NCBI GenBank assembly: GCA_024138015.1
Contig: JAMXBB010000011.1
Location: 78,320,953-78,384,952, forward strand
Direction of reading: 5' to 3'
Length of the DNA stretch: 64,000 nt
Source of the DNA: Lumnitzera littorea
Lineage: Eukaryota; Streptophyta; Magnoliopsida; Myrtales; Combretaceae
The translations under genes were made by a program, and so were the position numbers. Below the pieces are notes generated by a model. The model was not told where the DNA came from. It did no database searches and was given only the letters and a program-made list of their open reading frames with translations. How positions within the stretch are numbered: position 1 is the first letter of the stretch; every line of letters begins with the position of its first letter. This document shows positions 48,632 to 61,799 of this stretch, piece after piece.

Positions 48632-51600
48632 TTAGGACCACCCGAAGATAGCCCGGATGATGCCAAAGAATCTACCCCCAACCAAAGCTTTCAACAATCT
48701 TATCTTCCCCTTCGAGTATGGTGGGTACCTTACTGCGGCATCCCCAGCAAAACCTCGATATAGAACTGCCTTCTTGTGGCTAAAAGCATCAAAAGAGAAT
48801 TTACCATGGTATGCACCAAGTCCACTTTCACCTACTCCACCAAATGGCAAAGAAGGAACGGCAAGCTGCATGACCAGATATCAGTTTTTAGTAACATTCT
48901 AAAGGCGTGTAATTTCAAGTGTATCATCAAGTTTAAGCCAATAACATGGTGCACATTTGACAATCCTATAATCACTTATGCAAGAAAAGCGCTTGTTTAC
49001 AAGGTTACAGAACTTGCTTATGTTCTTCATGATTGTGAAGTATAAAACTTTCCTTGCAGCATGCATCGGCCACCATGAGAGGAAAGGCATTCTAAGAATG
49101 GGTGGCATCATGGAAGAGCGACTTAAATATGTCTTTGCTGTTTCAGGGAGTAAACATCGCAAAAAAGGAGCAAATTTTAGGTATAAAATCAGTGAGTTCT
49201 TAACATTTCTACTTTTCCAAACCATTTCTGCTGTAGAAGAAATGCATGAGACAGTGGAAAACAAAAGGTTGTAGATGTTTTAATTGTCGATAAAAAAAGA
49301 TGAAGCTAATAAATTATCCCAAGGGCACAAGCAAGACGAGAAGCCTCTTTCAAAGTTGGGCTTTCAAATGCAACGCTAATGTGACATTCAACCCCATAAT
49401 CCCTTGAGTGAATAAATCAAACTAATTGTATAATGAAAGTGAGAGACCACGCAAGCTTGCATAACAAATAACAGCATTATCTGAAATAATGTATGAGGAG
49501 GTTACATACATGTACAGCTGTATCATTAACAACCAAACCCCCAGCAGAGACTGTCATCACAAACTGCTCCTTGAGCTTTTTGTTGTTGGTAAATAGATAT
49601 GCAGCAAGTGGTTTTGTTCCTGAGTTTATTATGTCAAAGCTGTCTTCCACTTTGTCAACCTGCACATACAAATGCAATTGTGAGTGAAGTGCAAGCAGTC
49701 ATAGCCGTAGAAGGCACTAGAAGTGATTTTAATTGTGGTTTAAAAAAAAAAATTGCTTTTTTCCCTTATGAAAGAGGGGATTATAATTGTTCCCCCCTAC
49801 CAATCCTTCAAAACAAGCAATTGCAACTCCACGATATTATTGTAAAACTGGCTTCTTACAATGAGAATGGGAAGTAAGGGGCCGAATATCTCCTCATTCA
49901 TGATTAGAGAATCTTGGGGTACATCAAGCAATATGGTTGGCGCAATTTTCCTGCCATTTGATTAAGAGAAAGGCAAGACCATCCTGTAAATTTTATTTCG
50001 ATAACAAAATAGAAAGAACACATTGGTATCTGACAACATAAACACTTACAGGTTGGCTTGGTTCGTTTCACCTCCATAGATGACTTTACCAGAAACCTTA
50101 TCGTCATCCAGTAGTTTTGTCAACCGTGCAAAGTGATTGGAGTTAACAATGCAGGAAAGGTCCTTTGATTCCAACGGCTTGTCACCATAAAATCTCCCCA
50201 ATTCTTGCTTGAGAACATCCACCTAGAAAAGAAGAACGAATGCAACTGTTTCAAGGAAAAAAGAAAGAAGAAAAACTATTTTACAAGAATAGGAAGGCTC
50301 ACCAGCTTTGAAGCATATTCCTTTGTGGTTATGATATAATCAGGAGATATACATGCTTGGCCATTATTGCATCCCCATTTTCCCGCAATTATTCTTCTAC
50401 AAGCAACCTAAGAATGAAGTTGAACTTTTCACTTTACAATAGTATAAGGGGCAGATATAATGCTTCTATAAGGAGGGAATGAAATAGACATGGTGGAATT
50501 ATATGTATAAGTTGGTAAAAAGGACTGCCTACTTGTAAATTGATGCCTGTGTCAACTACTACTGGAGATTTTCCTCCAAGCTCCAAAGAAACTGGTGTGA
50601 GATGCTTTGCAGCAGCTGCCATCACAATGCGTGCAACTCTGCCATTTCCTACAAATTCAAAACTTGAATGTTAGATGTCTGGTTTACATAAAAGATGCCA
50701 TGCATCAAGTCTTAAATTTTTGATAACCTAGCACAGATTAGCAGCTATGTAGATAATGCTGCATCAGTCAGCATTTTCTTCATAGACCTATCATTTGAAT
50801 TAATGAACTTGTGGAAAATAACTTATCTTTAATGACAAATGAATGGAGGAAATTGTATAAAGACTGATTGCTGAAAAAAACCTAAGGCGTCCTAGAGGCC
50901 ATCCAATCCTCAAATGCCAAAGAGCCTCAAGAAATCGTACCATTGATCAGCCTAGCAATTAATAACCAAAGACCTGTGGCCAGAAAAGGGTCAGCCTCCT
51001 TGTGGTCATCACAATCTAGTATTTTTGCAGATTATTGCCATGGTAATCGGTAAGTGAAGGCAACAAGATGAAAAGGCCATAGCCTACTTCCTAATCTTAA
51101 GTGCCTGCAAGGCCTTGAGTGGCATTCAGGTCAATTCACAAGCTACCCAGGGTAAATGATGGGACCTCATAGGAAGCACTTGGAGTGCCTCCCACTAAGA
51201 GCCCTCCTCTAAGACATACGCAAGTCCTATGAACCCACATAAAGGCACTTAAAGTGCCCATAAGATCTTATTAAGGCTTAAGGCTCCAAATGGATGTGCT
51301 AAGTTGCTTGCCATAGGAGATCCTTCCCAAAGCCTTCCAAGAACTTAAAGCCCCATGCATGGAGCTGCTTCTCTGTGTCCTAGGGTCCTAGGTAGGGGCA
51401 ACCACCTAAGAAACCCTGCCAAAGGCTTAAGGCAGCACATAGAGGTACCTAGGTGCCACACAGGGGTCACATCTCCGAATCTTCTTATTAGTCCCGACAA
51501 GAGCCACCAGGTATGGCTCAGAATAAAATAATTGAATCGATAGCATTAACAATATAGCTGCTGCAAATGGACTGATCTGTGCAATAATATTCAATTTATC

Positions 51601-54600
51601 AAGGATAATGCAAATGCCAACCTGCTAGAAAATACTCATAACAAAAATCTCTCTCTAATGCCTTTAATGGGCAGCAGAGTGAAGATCAACATAACAGGCA
51701 GGAAAGTAATGGAAGTTTTAGGTGCTTAGAAACAAGAACAAAATCTTGGTCTTCACATGTCCTTTTTGCTTTTGTCATTGTGACACTTTCCTATTCACAC
51801 AGTTGAATTTTCATTTCTTGATAACGCTTTCATAATCACATGAGGTAAAGTGACCTTCCACAATGTCACTAGGCCACAACTACTGAGTGCTGTGTTCACA
51901 TTATATTCCCACACTTATGCAGCATCTTGATTTGGCTCTAAGTTTTCTCTCAAATTAAATGTCAAAAACAAGTAAATAAGAATGCGCCTAATGCGTGCTC
52001 TAAATAAACTGACCAGCAGCAGTATGTTTTAGTTCCCCCTCTGTCTAGAATATTTTGTGGAAGAAGTCAAAATTTTCCATTGCTTCTACGATTGGTTTTA
52101 AGCCTTTTATTTCACAAGCTCTTACTTCTTGTACTTTGGATAAAGGAGGATTCTGGCTGTCACAACTATTTAGTAACACTGCCATGTAAAGGAGCTTATT
52201 TCTCACTAGAACTAAAATTGTCAAGTATATAGATCACATTGTAACCTGTATAGAAGATTTTATCCCACTTCTGCTCTAATAGTGCAGATGTTTCAGCTAC
52301 GGCTCCCTCAACAACCCTGATGCAAGATGTATCCATATATTCTCCCATCAGCTGTGCAAGCAGAGCTGATGATGCTGGGGCTATCTCTGATGGTTTCAGA
52401 ACCAAAGCATTGCCAGCCACAATAGCTCCAACAACCGGATCAAGGGATAATACTAGTCAACAGTAAATAAAGAAATGTCAGACAGAAATAATATATATTA
52501 CTGTAGGAAAGTCGAGCAAATTAGTGTGCTCTGGAACAACTGGATGAAACTATACATGAACATGATCAGTAGGCAAACGTACGGAAAGGATAGTTCCAGG
52601 CAGAAATAATCAATGCAACTCCCAATGGTTCTGATACTATTTCAGCCGATGAGGGAAAGGTGGTTAGTGAAGTTTTAGCCTGCAAGGAAGCACATGCTAT
52701 CAGGTATCGACTGTATCCATGATAATATGATAATCTAACTGGTAGTAGTAAAGAGGCTGAAGATAAGTACCTTCTCCGGTTTCATCCAATTATGCAACTC
52801 CTTCAATGCAAATGTGCATGAACTCCTAAGCATAGCTACCTATACCATGAATAGTGGAACTAGTAAAAGAAAAGGATAAGAAAAATACTACCATAATTTG
52901 ATGGGACAATTATTTGTCATGCCAAAATGATAACCATTACCACTACACACTAGTTCTAACCAATAACAAGAATGTTGATGTGTACAATACGAAACTATTT
53001 AGATTTAGTATCAAATATAGGCAATCAAGGCTCTGTTTAGTTCATCTGTTTCTCATCTTGTTTGTGTTTTATTAGCGTTTATTCAAATATTACGTTTGGT
53101 AAGAATAAGATATTAAAAAGATGGAAACATAATTCTATATATACCCTTCTTTTAAAATTAAAAACCTAATAAATTCCTATAAAATTAAATTTATTTACTC
53201 TTTATTTTATTTATATTTACAAAAATATCAATTAAAATAATCATTTTCGATATATAAAATATATTTTTTCAAGTATTTTCTCTTAAAAGTATATGAATTT
53301 TCATTTCTCAATTCTAATACTTCAATCATCATTTTCATCATAATTATAAAACAAAAATAGATAAGATAGTTTTTTAAATATTATTTTTCAAATAAATATA
53401 GATAACATATAAATAAGATAAAGACGAAAAAAAAGACAATCTAAATAGACTCCAAGTGTCACACCAACAAGATAGCATAATGGCTAAGCTTTTGAAGCTG
53501 AAAACCAAAAGCACTTGTGCTTAACTCCATCCCAAGCATCGCACTGTAAAGCATACTTCAATCTTTCATGTTCAATGTTTTGAAGCCAAATTTTCACCCA
53601 AATTTGATCAAGAAAGACTCTGTAATGAACCATGCTTTCATATTAGCCGAGGCTTCTTCCACAACAGTGTCCAAATTGATCTCATCAACCAGTATTGCCG
53701 TCTCCCAAAAACATTTTGCATGTTTGTGTATTTCACTTAAGATACTGGAGAAAATTTAGTAAACTTTCTTCTTCATAAAATTCAACATCATTCAATTAGC
53801 TCCAATATTTTGAATCTTAAATAGCTTAAAATAATCAATTCAACTGAGGACATCCGAAAATTTAAGATATACCTATTGAATTAAAATGTTCATTTTCCTT
53901 CCAGAAAGAAAGCCAGTTTTGTTCTTATGCAGATAAAATATACTAAGGACTTCAAGATGAATTAAAATGCGCTTGCTTCCAGCAACATATGACTCCTATC
54001 CTCTGAAGACAGCAAAAGCAAAAGCATTTCATCCATACTTTCACGAGCAGCATGCATGCCATTAATAGGCTTTTCCTTTTGAAAATAACGTCTCGTTAAT
54101 GCTGAACTAGTCTGTGACCGCAAAAAATACCATTATATCATGATATCCACCCAGTATATTCTCTATCCATTATTCAGAAATAAGGAGACTTTTCAATCCT
54201 CAACCATTGGCAGTGGCCCCCAGGAACTATAAATGATCCTCCCACTTGAATCACTGCTGCACAGATTCTTTTCCCATTAACTCTAACAGCAATGCCATAA
54301 CATGGAACATAATAACATTAATACAATATAATAATAGAATTTTGATAACAAGTGCCATTTACCCATTTTTGCATTTTACTAATAAAGTTTAACATTGTCA
54401 ATTTACTATCTACTAAGTTTTCAAGGTCATTCATAGTATAGGGATTAGGTAGTTAATTGCAAAAAATAGACAAAATTCAGGTAATTAATTGCCCAAATGA
54501 GTAATGTTCAGTAGTTAATTGGAAAAATAGACTAAGTTCCACTACAAATAAAACATTTCCAACCCTAAAAAAAAAAATAAATAAGCAGAAAAAGATCTAC

Positions 54601-55893
54601 ACATTCCTCTTAGTCTACATTGATCTAAAAACAATGCTTTGAAATTTGTATTTTTGCTTACAATTAATTAAAGTTTACAAATGGAGAGCACTCATTAACA
54701 AAATTCTTAACACTTTAACAAGAATCTAAGCACTTTTCCAAAGACTATGAATATTTTTTGGTTAATGAAGTGGCACATCCCTAATTGAATTGGCTGGCTT
54801 TAGACACAAGAACCATTCTACAATATATATGCTCCGGATAAATACAGCTTGCCCTATGTGATAACTACATGCAATATTCATAGTATGGTTTATCTAATCC
54901 AAGACTGGACACTATAAAACGAAAATTTACGAGTCCTAAGAAAAGGTACAAGATGTGCTCTATCTAACAAAAAAAAAAAAGGGAAAGGAAATGCATCCTC
55001 TTTATCTTTTTTTTTTTTTTAATTTTTCTCAATTTAATCCCTTAATATATTATTACATGTAATTAATGGTTGAAATTATAAACAATATAATATAATATTT
55101 TAAAATTTTAGATAATCTCAAAAATTGATTTATAAATTTAGAAAAATTAAGAAAACCCTAAATAGATAGAATCCAAAGAAAGAGAGAGAGAATAAGCATT
55201 GCAGGGGAACACAACTTAATTTTTTCTGTACAGAAATCAAAAGACAAAAGAGGCAAAAGAACCAACCACCACAGTTACGGCATGTCTGCTTACAAACAAA
55301 AAGATAAAGGCAGTTAATGCTCTAGTTTCATTCAATAAATGCATTATGAAAACCTCACGTCATGAAACGTGAATTCTACATCGTAATTCCTCGTACGGCA
55401 GACTTCTTCAATGCTGAAACCAAAACCACTACGAAATTCATTGACTCAAACTATAACAATTTCCGTACAAGCAACTCGCCATCACTCCATCAAATCTCTA
55501 TATGCAATTCACATCTCCAACAGAGGCATTGAATTCAATCAAAAGCAGAATAACGAACTCATCACAAAGATTTGAAGGATGTGTACCCACACGCACACAC
55601 ATGCACACAAACACACACACATATATATAAGAGGAGAGAGAGAGAGAGAGAGATTGACGGACTTCGTAGACGATGGATTCGAGTTCAGGCTTGGAAAGGT
55701 CGGCACGAAGAGCATCAGCGATGTCTTGTTCGTGCTCATTTATCATCTTTATCAAACTATTCAACTGAGAAACTCTCCATCCATAGCTCCGCGTTTTGCC
55801 GGTGGCGAAGTTTGCTCGGAGTTCCTTCACCAGCAATGAAGCTGCTTCGGAATCAAACACTTTGACCTCCTTCTCCTCACCATTACTCGCCAT
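48632..55893 (-). CDS. ALDH3H1: aldehyde dehydrogenase family 3 (ALDH3H1-like), complete
   Basis: Ten exons in transcript order: 55893-55663, 52839-52771, 52679-52583, 52452-52246, 50648-50533, 50407-50303, 50222-50050, 49950-49860, 49659-49510 and 48865-48632. Phases close to 1473 bp, 490 residues. Motifs: AWNYPF (128-133), EGAVAETSALLEQKWDKIFY, general-base Glu224 in SLELGGKSP, catalytic Cys259 in NNGQACISPDY, EEIFGP (352-357), and C terminus LPFGGVGESGLGAYHGKFSF. These are hallmarks of NAD(P)-dependent ALDHs that oxidise fatty or aromatic aldehydes to acids. Plant ALDH3H/3I enzymes act in stress-derived aldehyde detoxification. No plastid transit peptide is seen before residue 20, favouring the 3H over the 3I type. 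The nucleotide-loop stretch reads TGNGRVAR, with Ala207 where family members usually have Gly. The exon 1 donor (GAA/GTCCGT) is weak. Introns 1 (2.8 kb) and 4 (1.6 kb) are large. Confidence 0.92.
50880..51510. repeat. probable repeat insertion inside ALDH3 intron 4
   Basis: This segment is clearly GC-richer than the flanking intron and has internally repeated short phrases (ggcacttaaagtgcc, cttaaggc, ctaggtgcc). No protein domain was recognised. Composition and placement suggest an inserted repetitive element; the class is unknown. Confidence 0.35.
52840..55662. other. large first intron of the ALDH3 gene
   Basis: 2.8 kb between exons 1 and 2. It is AT-rich and contains dinucleotide repeats next to the donor. 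Around 53460-53540 there is a weak tRNA-like phrase (gatagcataatggctaagc). A short plus-strand frame at 53568-53759 has no recognisable relative. Confidence 0.6.
55588..55652. repeat. compound (CA)n-(AT)n-(GA)n microsatellite in intron 1 of ALDH3
   Basis: CA-rich repeats (about 55588-55621), a short AT run and an uninterrupted GA run (55634-55652) lie within about 10 bp of the exon 1 splice donor. On the transcript this is a CU-rich tract immediately after the donor. Confidence 0.8.
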
Positions 55894-55949
55894 AGAGAGA
55901 GAGAGAGAGAGTAAGGGAGGGGAAAAAAAAAAAAAACAAACCGAGGTGA

Positions 55950-55986
<37 letters not shown>
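55894..55986. repeat. (GA)n tracts in the ALDH3 5' UTR
   Basis: Two GA runs (55894-55911 and 55953-55986) separated by a poly(A) run lie directly upstream of the start codon. On the coding strand they are CT repeats, a common feature of plant 5' leaders and of GAGA-factor (BPC) binding promoters. Confidence 0.8.
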
Positions 55987-55989
<3 letters not shown>

Positions 55990-56417
55990 CAGAGGAATGG
56001 CGTCAGGATCAAGGAAGTTTGAGGGGAACGGATGATGTGTCTGGTTGCTTTCTCCAAAATACATAAGAGTAGTGCCTCCAATCGGGCCACTTTGTTTTAT
56101 CCCTTGGTATGTGATTAATTAAGCTTTGAAAAAGAAAGCATACAGTAAAAAATAAAAAACTAAAACAAAACATACTTAAAAATCAAGCAGTTTTAAATTA
56201 ATTCAAAATAGATGGACCAGCCTTATAACCTTGTGGCATAAGTCCCTTGAGTGGGATGATTGAATTTTTCGTCTTCAATTGTAATATAATTGGTCCAAAT
56301 AAATTAGTAAGATAGAAACAAAATAAATATTTATTAGGTTGTTATCTATTATATTAAAAAGAAAGCTTTTTTTAAATTATTCATAATTAACAATTTAATA
56401 TTTTATAGTTTAAATTA
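55987..56417 (-). promoter_or_regulatory. proximal upstream region of ALDH3
   Basis: AT-rich upstream sequence of the ALDH3 gene. No TATA box or other motif could be fixed with confidence. It runs into the AT-rich repeat that borders the N at 56807. Confidence 0.3.
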
Positions 56418-57242
56418 TTAAATATATTCATATTATAGTTATAAAAAAAATTAAAATCATCCTACAAAATTCTTAACTTTCACCTATAACTATATAGTTC
56501 TATTTTTTATTATGCATACTTTTATGATTACTATTTTTTTATTTATCCATTATTTTAATTGTTTAATATTACTATTATTTTGAAAATTTACTATACTTTT
56601 TAATCTAACTCTTTTTTTAATATATTTTTTTTTATTTGCAACATGTAGGCATTGTCTGCTGATAATTTAATAATATGAAATCTAATTTTATAAGTTATTA
56701 TAAGTTATAATAATGTGATAGTTGAAAGAAAATTGAGATAAATATTTAATCTGCTTAATACTATGGCATATCTCGGAGAAAAGGAGGAAAATCCATATGA
56801 AAATCGNAAAAATATATTAAAAAAAGAGTTAGATTAAAAAGTTAATTTAATTTTTAAATATATTCATATTATAGTTATAAAAAAAATTAAAATCATCCTA
56901 CAAAATTCTTAACTTTCACCTATAACTATATAGTTCTATTTTTTATTATGCATACTTTTATGATTACTATTTTTTTATTTATCCATTATTTTAATTGTTT
57001 AATATTACTATTATTTTGAAAATTTACTATACTTTTTAATCTAACTCTTTTTTTAATATATTTTTTTTTATTTGCAACATGTAGGCATTGTCTGCTGATA
57101 ATTTAATAATATGAAATCTAATTTTATAAGTTATTATAAGTTATAATAATGTGATAGTTGAAAGAAAATTGAGATAAATATTTAATCTGCTTAATACTAT
57201 GGCATATCTCGGAGAAAAGGAGGAAAATCCATATGAAAATCG
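56418..57242 (+). repeat. exact ~389-bp direct duplication around a single N
   Basis: 56418-56806 and 56854-57242 appear identical (offset 436). The only N lies at 56807, directly after the first unit. The 46 bases between N and second unit (56808-56853) start with an exact inverted match to 56597-56630. As at 33175, this looks like an unresolved contig join rather than biology. Confidence 0.8.
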
Positions 57243-58186
57243 TAAAAAGTGATGAAGGAGGGAGACGCTTAGATTGGTTATCATAGGATCGGACAGCTAT
57301 TTTCCGTATTTTCGGAGGAAACGGTTTCAGTTTGACATGATAGCCACTAGAACCAGGGTTTACGGTTGATCTACATGCGCGTTTGGTAGGGTTCTACACT
57401 TACTACTTTGATAAGTCTTGCACGTTTTTCCATTCGATAAGTCAGTCGAGTCGTATATTCGGTTCACCAGCAAAGCATTTCTTTCTGTTTTAGTTTATCT
57501 CAAGGAACAATAAGAAGGTTTCTTAAAGGAACAAAATATTCTACAGTTGACCATCCAACACTAACTAAATCATTTTTGATTAGTGATGCATTCACTAATT
57601 ATATCCATAAAAACTACAATCCTCATCAAGAGTAATATCACCATTTACAACATAAATTTACCCTTTTTTTTTAATTATATACTTAAAATTTTAACTTCTT
57701 TAACTATATATCTAATTAAAAATTTAATTATTACCGTTTATACCTTAATTACTTTTTGTTCATAACAATAGTCTATTTAACAAGATAAGTCAACGCGGTA
57801 ACTGGCCGTTTGCGGTTACTCATATTTGCTAATGGATCTCGTGACCTATATTTTTTCAAGTGAAAACGATTACCTATGAAAGGTCGCGTAACCTCTTTGA
57901 AGTCATAAGCGACTACTTCATTGGTTAATTATATTAATTAGACTAATAATTAAAATTAGAATCAACTAAAATGTAGATTACGATAATTTTTAATTAAGTG
58001 TATAATTAAACAAATTGAAACTTTAAGAATATAATTGTAAAAATTGATAAAGTTGAAATATAAACCGTGCTATTAACCTATTCTTATCGTTTCTAATAAG
58101 TGAGATGTGATTATTAATATTTATCAACATCTTTGCTTCTTTTTATTTTTATTTTTTTCAATACAATAGTTTCTTATAAACACTTA
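57243..58186. other. intergenic spacer
   Basis: No gene. The parts at 57243-57480 and 57775-57920 are GC-richer (for example caacgcggtaactggccgt), but no frame or known motif could be assigned. Confidence 0.4.
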
Positions 58187-60563
58187 TGTAGACACCCCAT
58201 TTTTATCCCTTCATAATTTTAGATTTTTTTTTAGAATAGGAAAAATGGGTCCTAATTTAGAAAAAAATTGAAATATAAAATTTAGAAAAAAGTATAAAAT
58301 ATTGAAAAAAATATAGATAGATCTTTAAATTAGTTTTTAAGAAAAATAGAAATTTAGGATTGTGAAAAGCCTTTAAATTAATTATTTAGTTAGGTTGTTT
58401 TTATTTTATAGGATTTTTAGGTTGTTTCTTAAGTTAAATATAATTTAGTTTTATTATAAAAATAAGTCATAGAGTAACGACCTGATAGTAATACACCTTG
58501 TCTTAATATTGCAATAAAGAGAGGGGTAATAGGTTCAAGTTTCCTAATAGGCACTTTATGCCTTTTAATTTTTTTTCATCGAGGCGAGGGGCTATTAAGC
58601 TACGTGCCAATAATTGACACACGGTACACATTAGTTCAACTACATGGCACCACGTTAGCAAGCTCTTTTTTCTCTATTTCTCTTTCTTTCCTTTTCTCTT
58701 CCTTTCCATCGGTTTCTTGTACAACTCTAGCTCACCCCCTTTACTTTGCCTCGATTTTTCATGCAAATTCCACATGTGAGTACACTTTGTTTTTTTTTTT
58801 TTAGTTAAATCTTGTACTCTACATAGCTTACTTCAGATTAAGCCCAAAAACTTATATATTTATTCATTCAAAGGGTCAAAATGTACATTGAAAATCAAGA
58901 AAAATTTAAAAATCTAAATTTTCCTCCATGTAGAACACAGATCAAACATACAGAATCGCATCTTCTTCTTTAATTCCCAAACTTCTTGAACCATGATTAA
59001 TTTAGCTATTAATAGTTGTTTCCTTCTTAATCATATAAAAATGACCCTTCAGCATCGTTCCCATCATGAATCTTTACTCAAAATCTCTCAAACACACTCA
59101 TCAATCTCTTTCTCTAGAACTCTCTACGTACTACTTGTCTTTAAGCCAAGCCACTACTTATGCGAGCTTCCCTAGGTCCTAGGCTACCAGCAACAACCAC
59201 CCCCTTCAATCACCATAGCCCCTAGCTTAGCCACCAAACACCTAGGGTTTTGGCCAACCTCCACCACCATGAAAACCCCAACTTTGCCCCTTATAAACCC
59301 AAACCAACACCATCATGCTTGAAAACTTAAGACTTAAGTTTCCTTTCACAACCAAACACCATTGCATTGTTGAACCACCACCACTACTGATTACTAATTT
59401 AAAAACACCATCAAACCACCATCTCTAACCAAGGCGCTTCACCTACTCCCACTAAACCCAATAAAATTCTCATAAAAACACCTTTTCCCACTCATTTTGG
59501 TAGCTGGATCGAATAGAACCACCCCCTTTTAGCTGTGTCATTCTCCTTCTTGCGCAACTCTACCCATCTAACTGCTTTGACCCAAGGTTTGATCCAACCT
59601 AACTTGGTTACTTGCTTTACGCCCAGGTCTGACCCACGTCTAGTCCTTGATCTAACCTTCTCTATTATGTTGTTATTTCGATTTTATTTATTTTATATTT
59701 TCTCATTTTTTCTTTCTTTCAATTTATTTTCTATAAATGTATTGTAATTGAAAAAAAGATTTGAAAAAGAAAAAAGAAAAGGAAGAAAGCAAGATGAAAA
59801 AAAGGAGACATATGGAAGCTTAGTTTTTTTCTTTTATTTATTTATTTTCCTTCTTCGGTTAAAACAAAAACAAAAAATAATAAAATAAATAAATAATAAT
59901 AATAAAAGTGTTTTATTCCTTAGAAAATGTTTTAAAAAAATGAAATTCATTAATAAACCCTTTTCCAAAATTAAGGTTGTTTTAGAATTTCTCAAAATAA
60001 AAATAAGATACCCAAATTAGGACAATTTTCAGAAAATTTCCAAAGTAAAATAAAAAAGACTAAATAAACTTAAAACTGATCATTTTCAAAAGTTAAAAGA
60101 AATCAACGAATTAAAGTTTTTATCAAACGAGCTATGGAAGATGTGATCCTAAATAGTAAATACGTACGCATTCGTACGTAATTACGGGATAACTTAAAAT
60201 ATGAAAAAAAAAATTTCCTTTATAAATGTTTAGTTCTTTTATTCATTCATTCATCCTTGTTATAAATAGACATGATTTATTATTTTTTTACTTGTAATAG
60301 GTTAGCTCTCGAATTCGAATATTTGGTTTTCAAAATAACCATTTTTTTTAAATCGATTTTCTAGTAGCTAGGTTAAATCAATCCATCCAATCAATTTAAT
60401 TTAACCCATTCTTTTTTCCGACTTCGGTTGCGTGGTAACTCTAAGTTTTCAAAAATAGAAAACCAAATTTTTCTTAACTCTTGCTTAGAGATTAGTATTA
60501 AACAAGTTAGAGTTTAATACTAATTTGATTAAGGAAAATAAATAAAAAATCAGGAAAAATCCA
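58187..60563 (+). mobile_element. probable gypsy LTR, 5' LTR of a truncated element
   Basis: It begins TGTAGACACCCCATTTTTA, a start seen in many plant gypsy LTRs, and ends near aaaaatcca at 60563. It is followed by ggcttgataactattccactggaga, similar to the 'gactccactggggat' text that follows such LTRs. No second LTR is present in the window. At 58485-58535 it contains a tRNA-like phrase (box B-like ggttcaagtttcc). Confidence 0.45.
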
Positions 60564-61430
60564 GGCTTGATAACTATTCCACTGGAGATCTCAAGAGGGC
60601 TAATCACTAAAAAAACTTTCCAAAATTAAATTTACCTTTCTAAATACTCATGTTATTTATTTATTTGTTTACTTATTTATTGATCCGTTTCATGTATATA
60701 TACTTTGTTTTAATTGCTATATTCTTTTTGCATGCAACATATTCAAGATATTGGGAGGAATGATTACATCAAGGATGCAGGGTAAATACGGTTAGACCTA
60801 AGCCGTCTTACGACCTTAAAACGGGGAGTCATTGTGTAGGTTCCAAGTGTAGTGAGGTAACCATTGCTTAGGGTTGATTATGTTACCCCACTTAAGCATC
60901 GATGTAAGCAATGAACCGTTTTTTTCGGAAATGCATAAGGTCATAAAGCTTCAAGACCCTTAGAACCTACCTTAATTTCATATACCTCCCTTAAACCTTG
61001 AGTTTATACACTACTCCTAGAAGTTACAATCCCATTAATGTGATCCTTTTTTGTACCTATTCTTTTATAAACATCGAATCAAATAGTAGAGTTGCAACTT
61101 AAGGAATAATGTATCAACCCAAACGGTTCTAACATCTGCATGATTCCACGTACATTCTTTTGTTTCATTAATAATTGATTCTTGTCCATGAAATGTTTAC
61201 GCCTAAAGATAATGGCAAGTGACAAAGTAAATAATTAGAGAATTGATAGGCTACATGACCTCCTTAAGATTTGCAAGCAACTGTTAGAAGTCGAAATTGC
61301 TTATTTGAAAAAGAAACTCAAATGCTTTGAAGCTCACAACCAGATCTTAGTAGCCATTTTTGGACAAGTCATTACAGAAACCCATGAAATACTATAAGAC
61401 CTTAGAGCTTGTCTGCGAGACTTAGTTTAG
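60564..61430 (+). pseudogene. degenerate 5' internal region and gag-like frame
   Basis: Downstream of the putative LTR, a frame at about 61210-61425 reads as a Lys/Leu-rich helical peptide (RIDRLHDLLKICKQLLEVE, then YLKKKLKCFEAHNQILVA) broken by in-frame stops. Helical N-terminal segments occur in gypsy gag proteins, but no specific match can be claimed. Confidence 0.3.
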
Positions 61431-61732
61431 GGTTTTTCGTATTATAGCTAAGAGGCCTAGAATAAATGTTAAGTTTCATTAAAAATAAAAATTGAGAATA
61501 AATGTTAGGCTCTTTATTTTTTGTACTCCAATTTTTCAAATAAAAGTTCCCTTTAGCTTGTCATTTTTCTTTCTTTAGTATCACCTTTTTGTAAATAGCT
61601 CTTTGGTATCATTCATCTAACATAGGGAAATGTAAATAAAATGCTAAAGTCATTATCCTTTTTTGTAATTAAATTTCTCAATTTCTGTAAAATAAAGCTC
61701 TATTTTTCTCTCTCTAAAAAAAAAGGCAAAAG

Positions 61733-61761
61733 AAATATATATATATATATATATATATATA
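61733..61761. repeat. (AT)n microsatellite
   Basis: About 13 uninterrupted AT dinucleotides after an A-rich run. Confidence 0.85.
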
Positions 61762-61799
61762 ATAAAAATAAAATAAAGAAATAAAAGTTGCTAACGGTT

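Noticed and set aside
53568..53759. 63-residue plus-strand frame in ALDH3 intron 1 as a nested gene
   Set aside because: No recognisable domain, no splice or promoter support, and a length expected by chance.
55498..56064. 188-residue minus-strand frame containing a long Ser/Leu alternation
   Set aside because: It is the ALDH3 exon 1 read together with its GA/CT leader and intron 1; translation should begin at the MASNGEEK methionine at 55893 and stop being coding at the 55663 donor.
58485..58540. second tRNA-like element (ggttcaagtttcc)
   Set aside because: Only a box B-like phrase is convincing; it lies inside a putative LTR and no box A at proper spacing or stem pairing was found.
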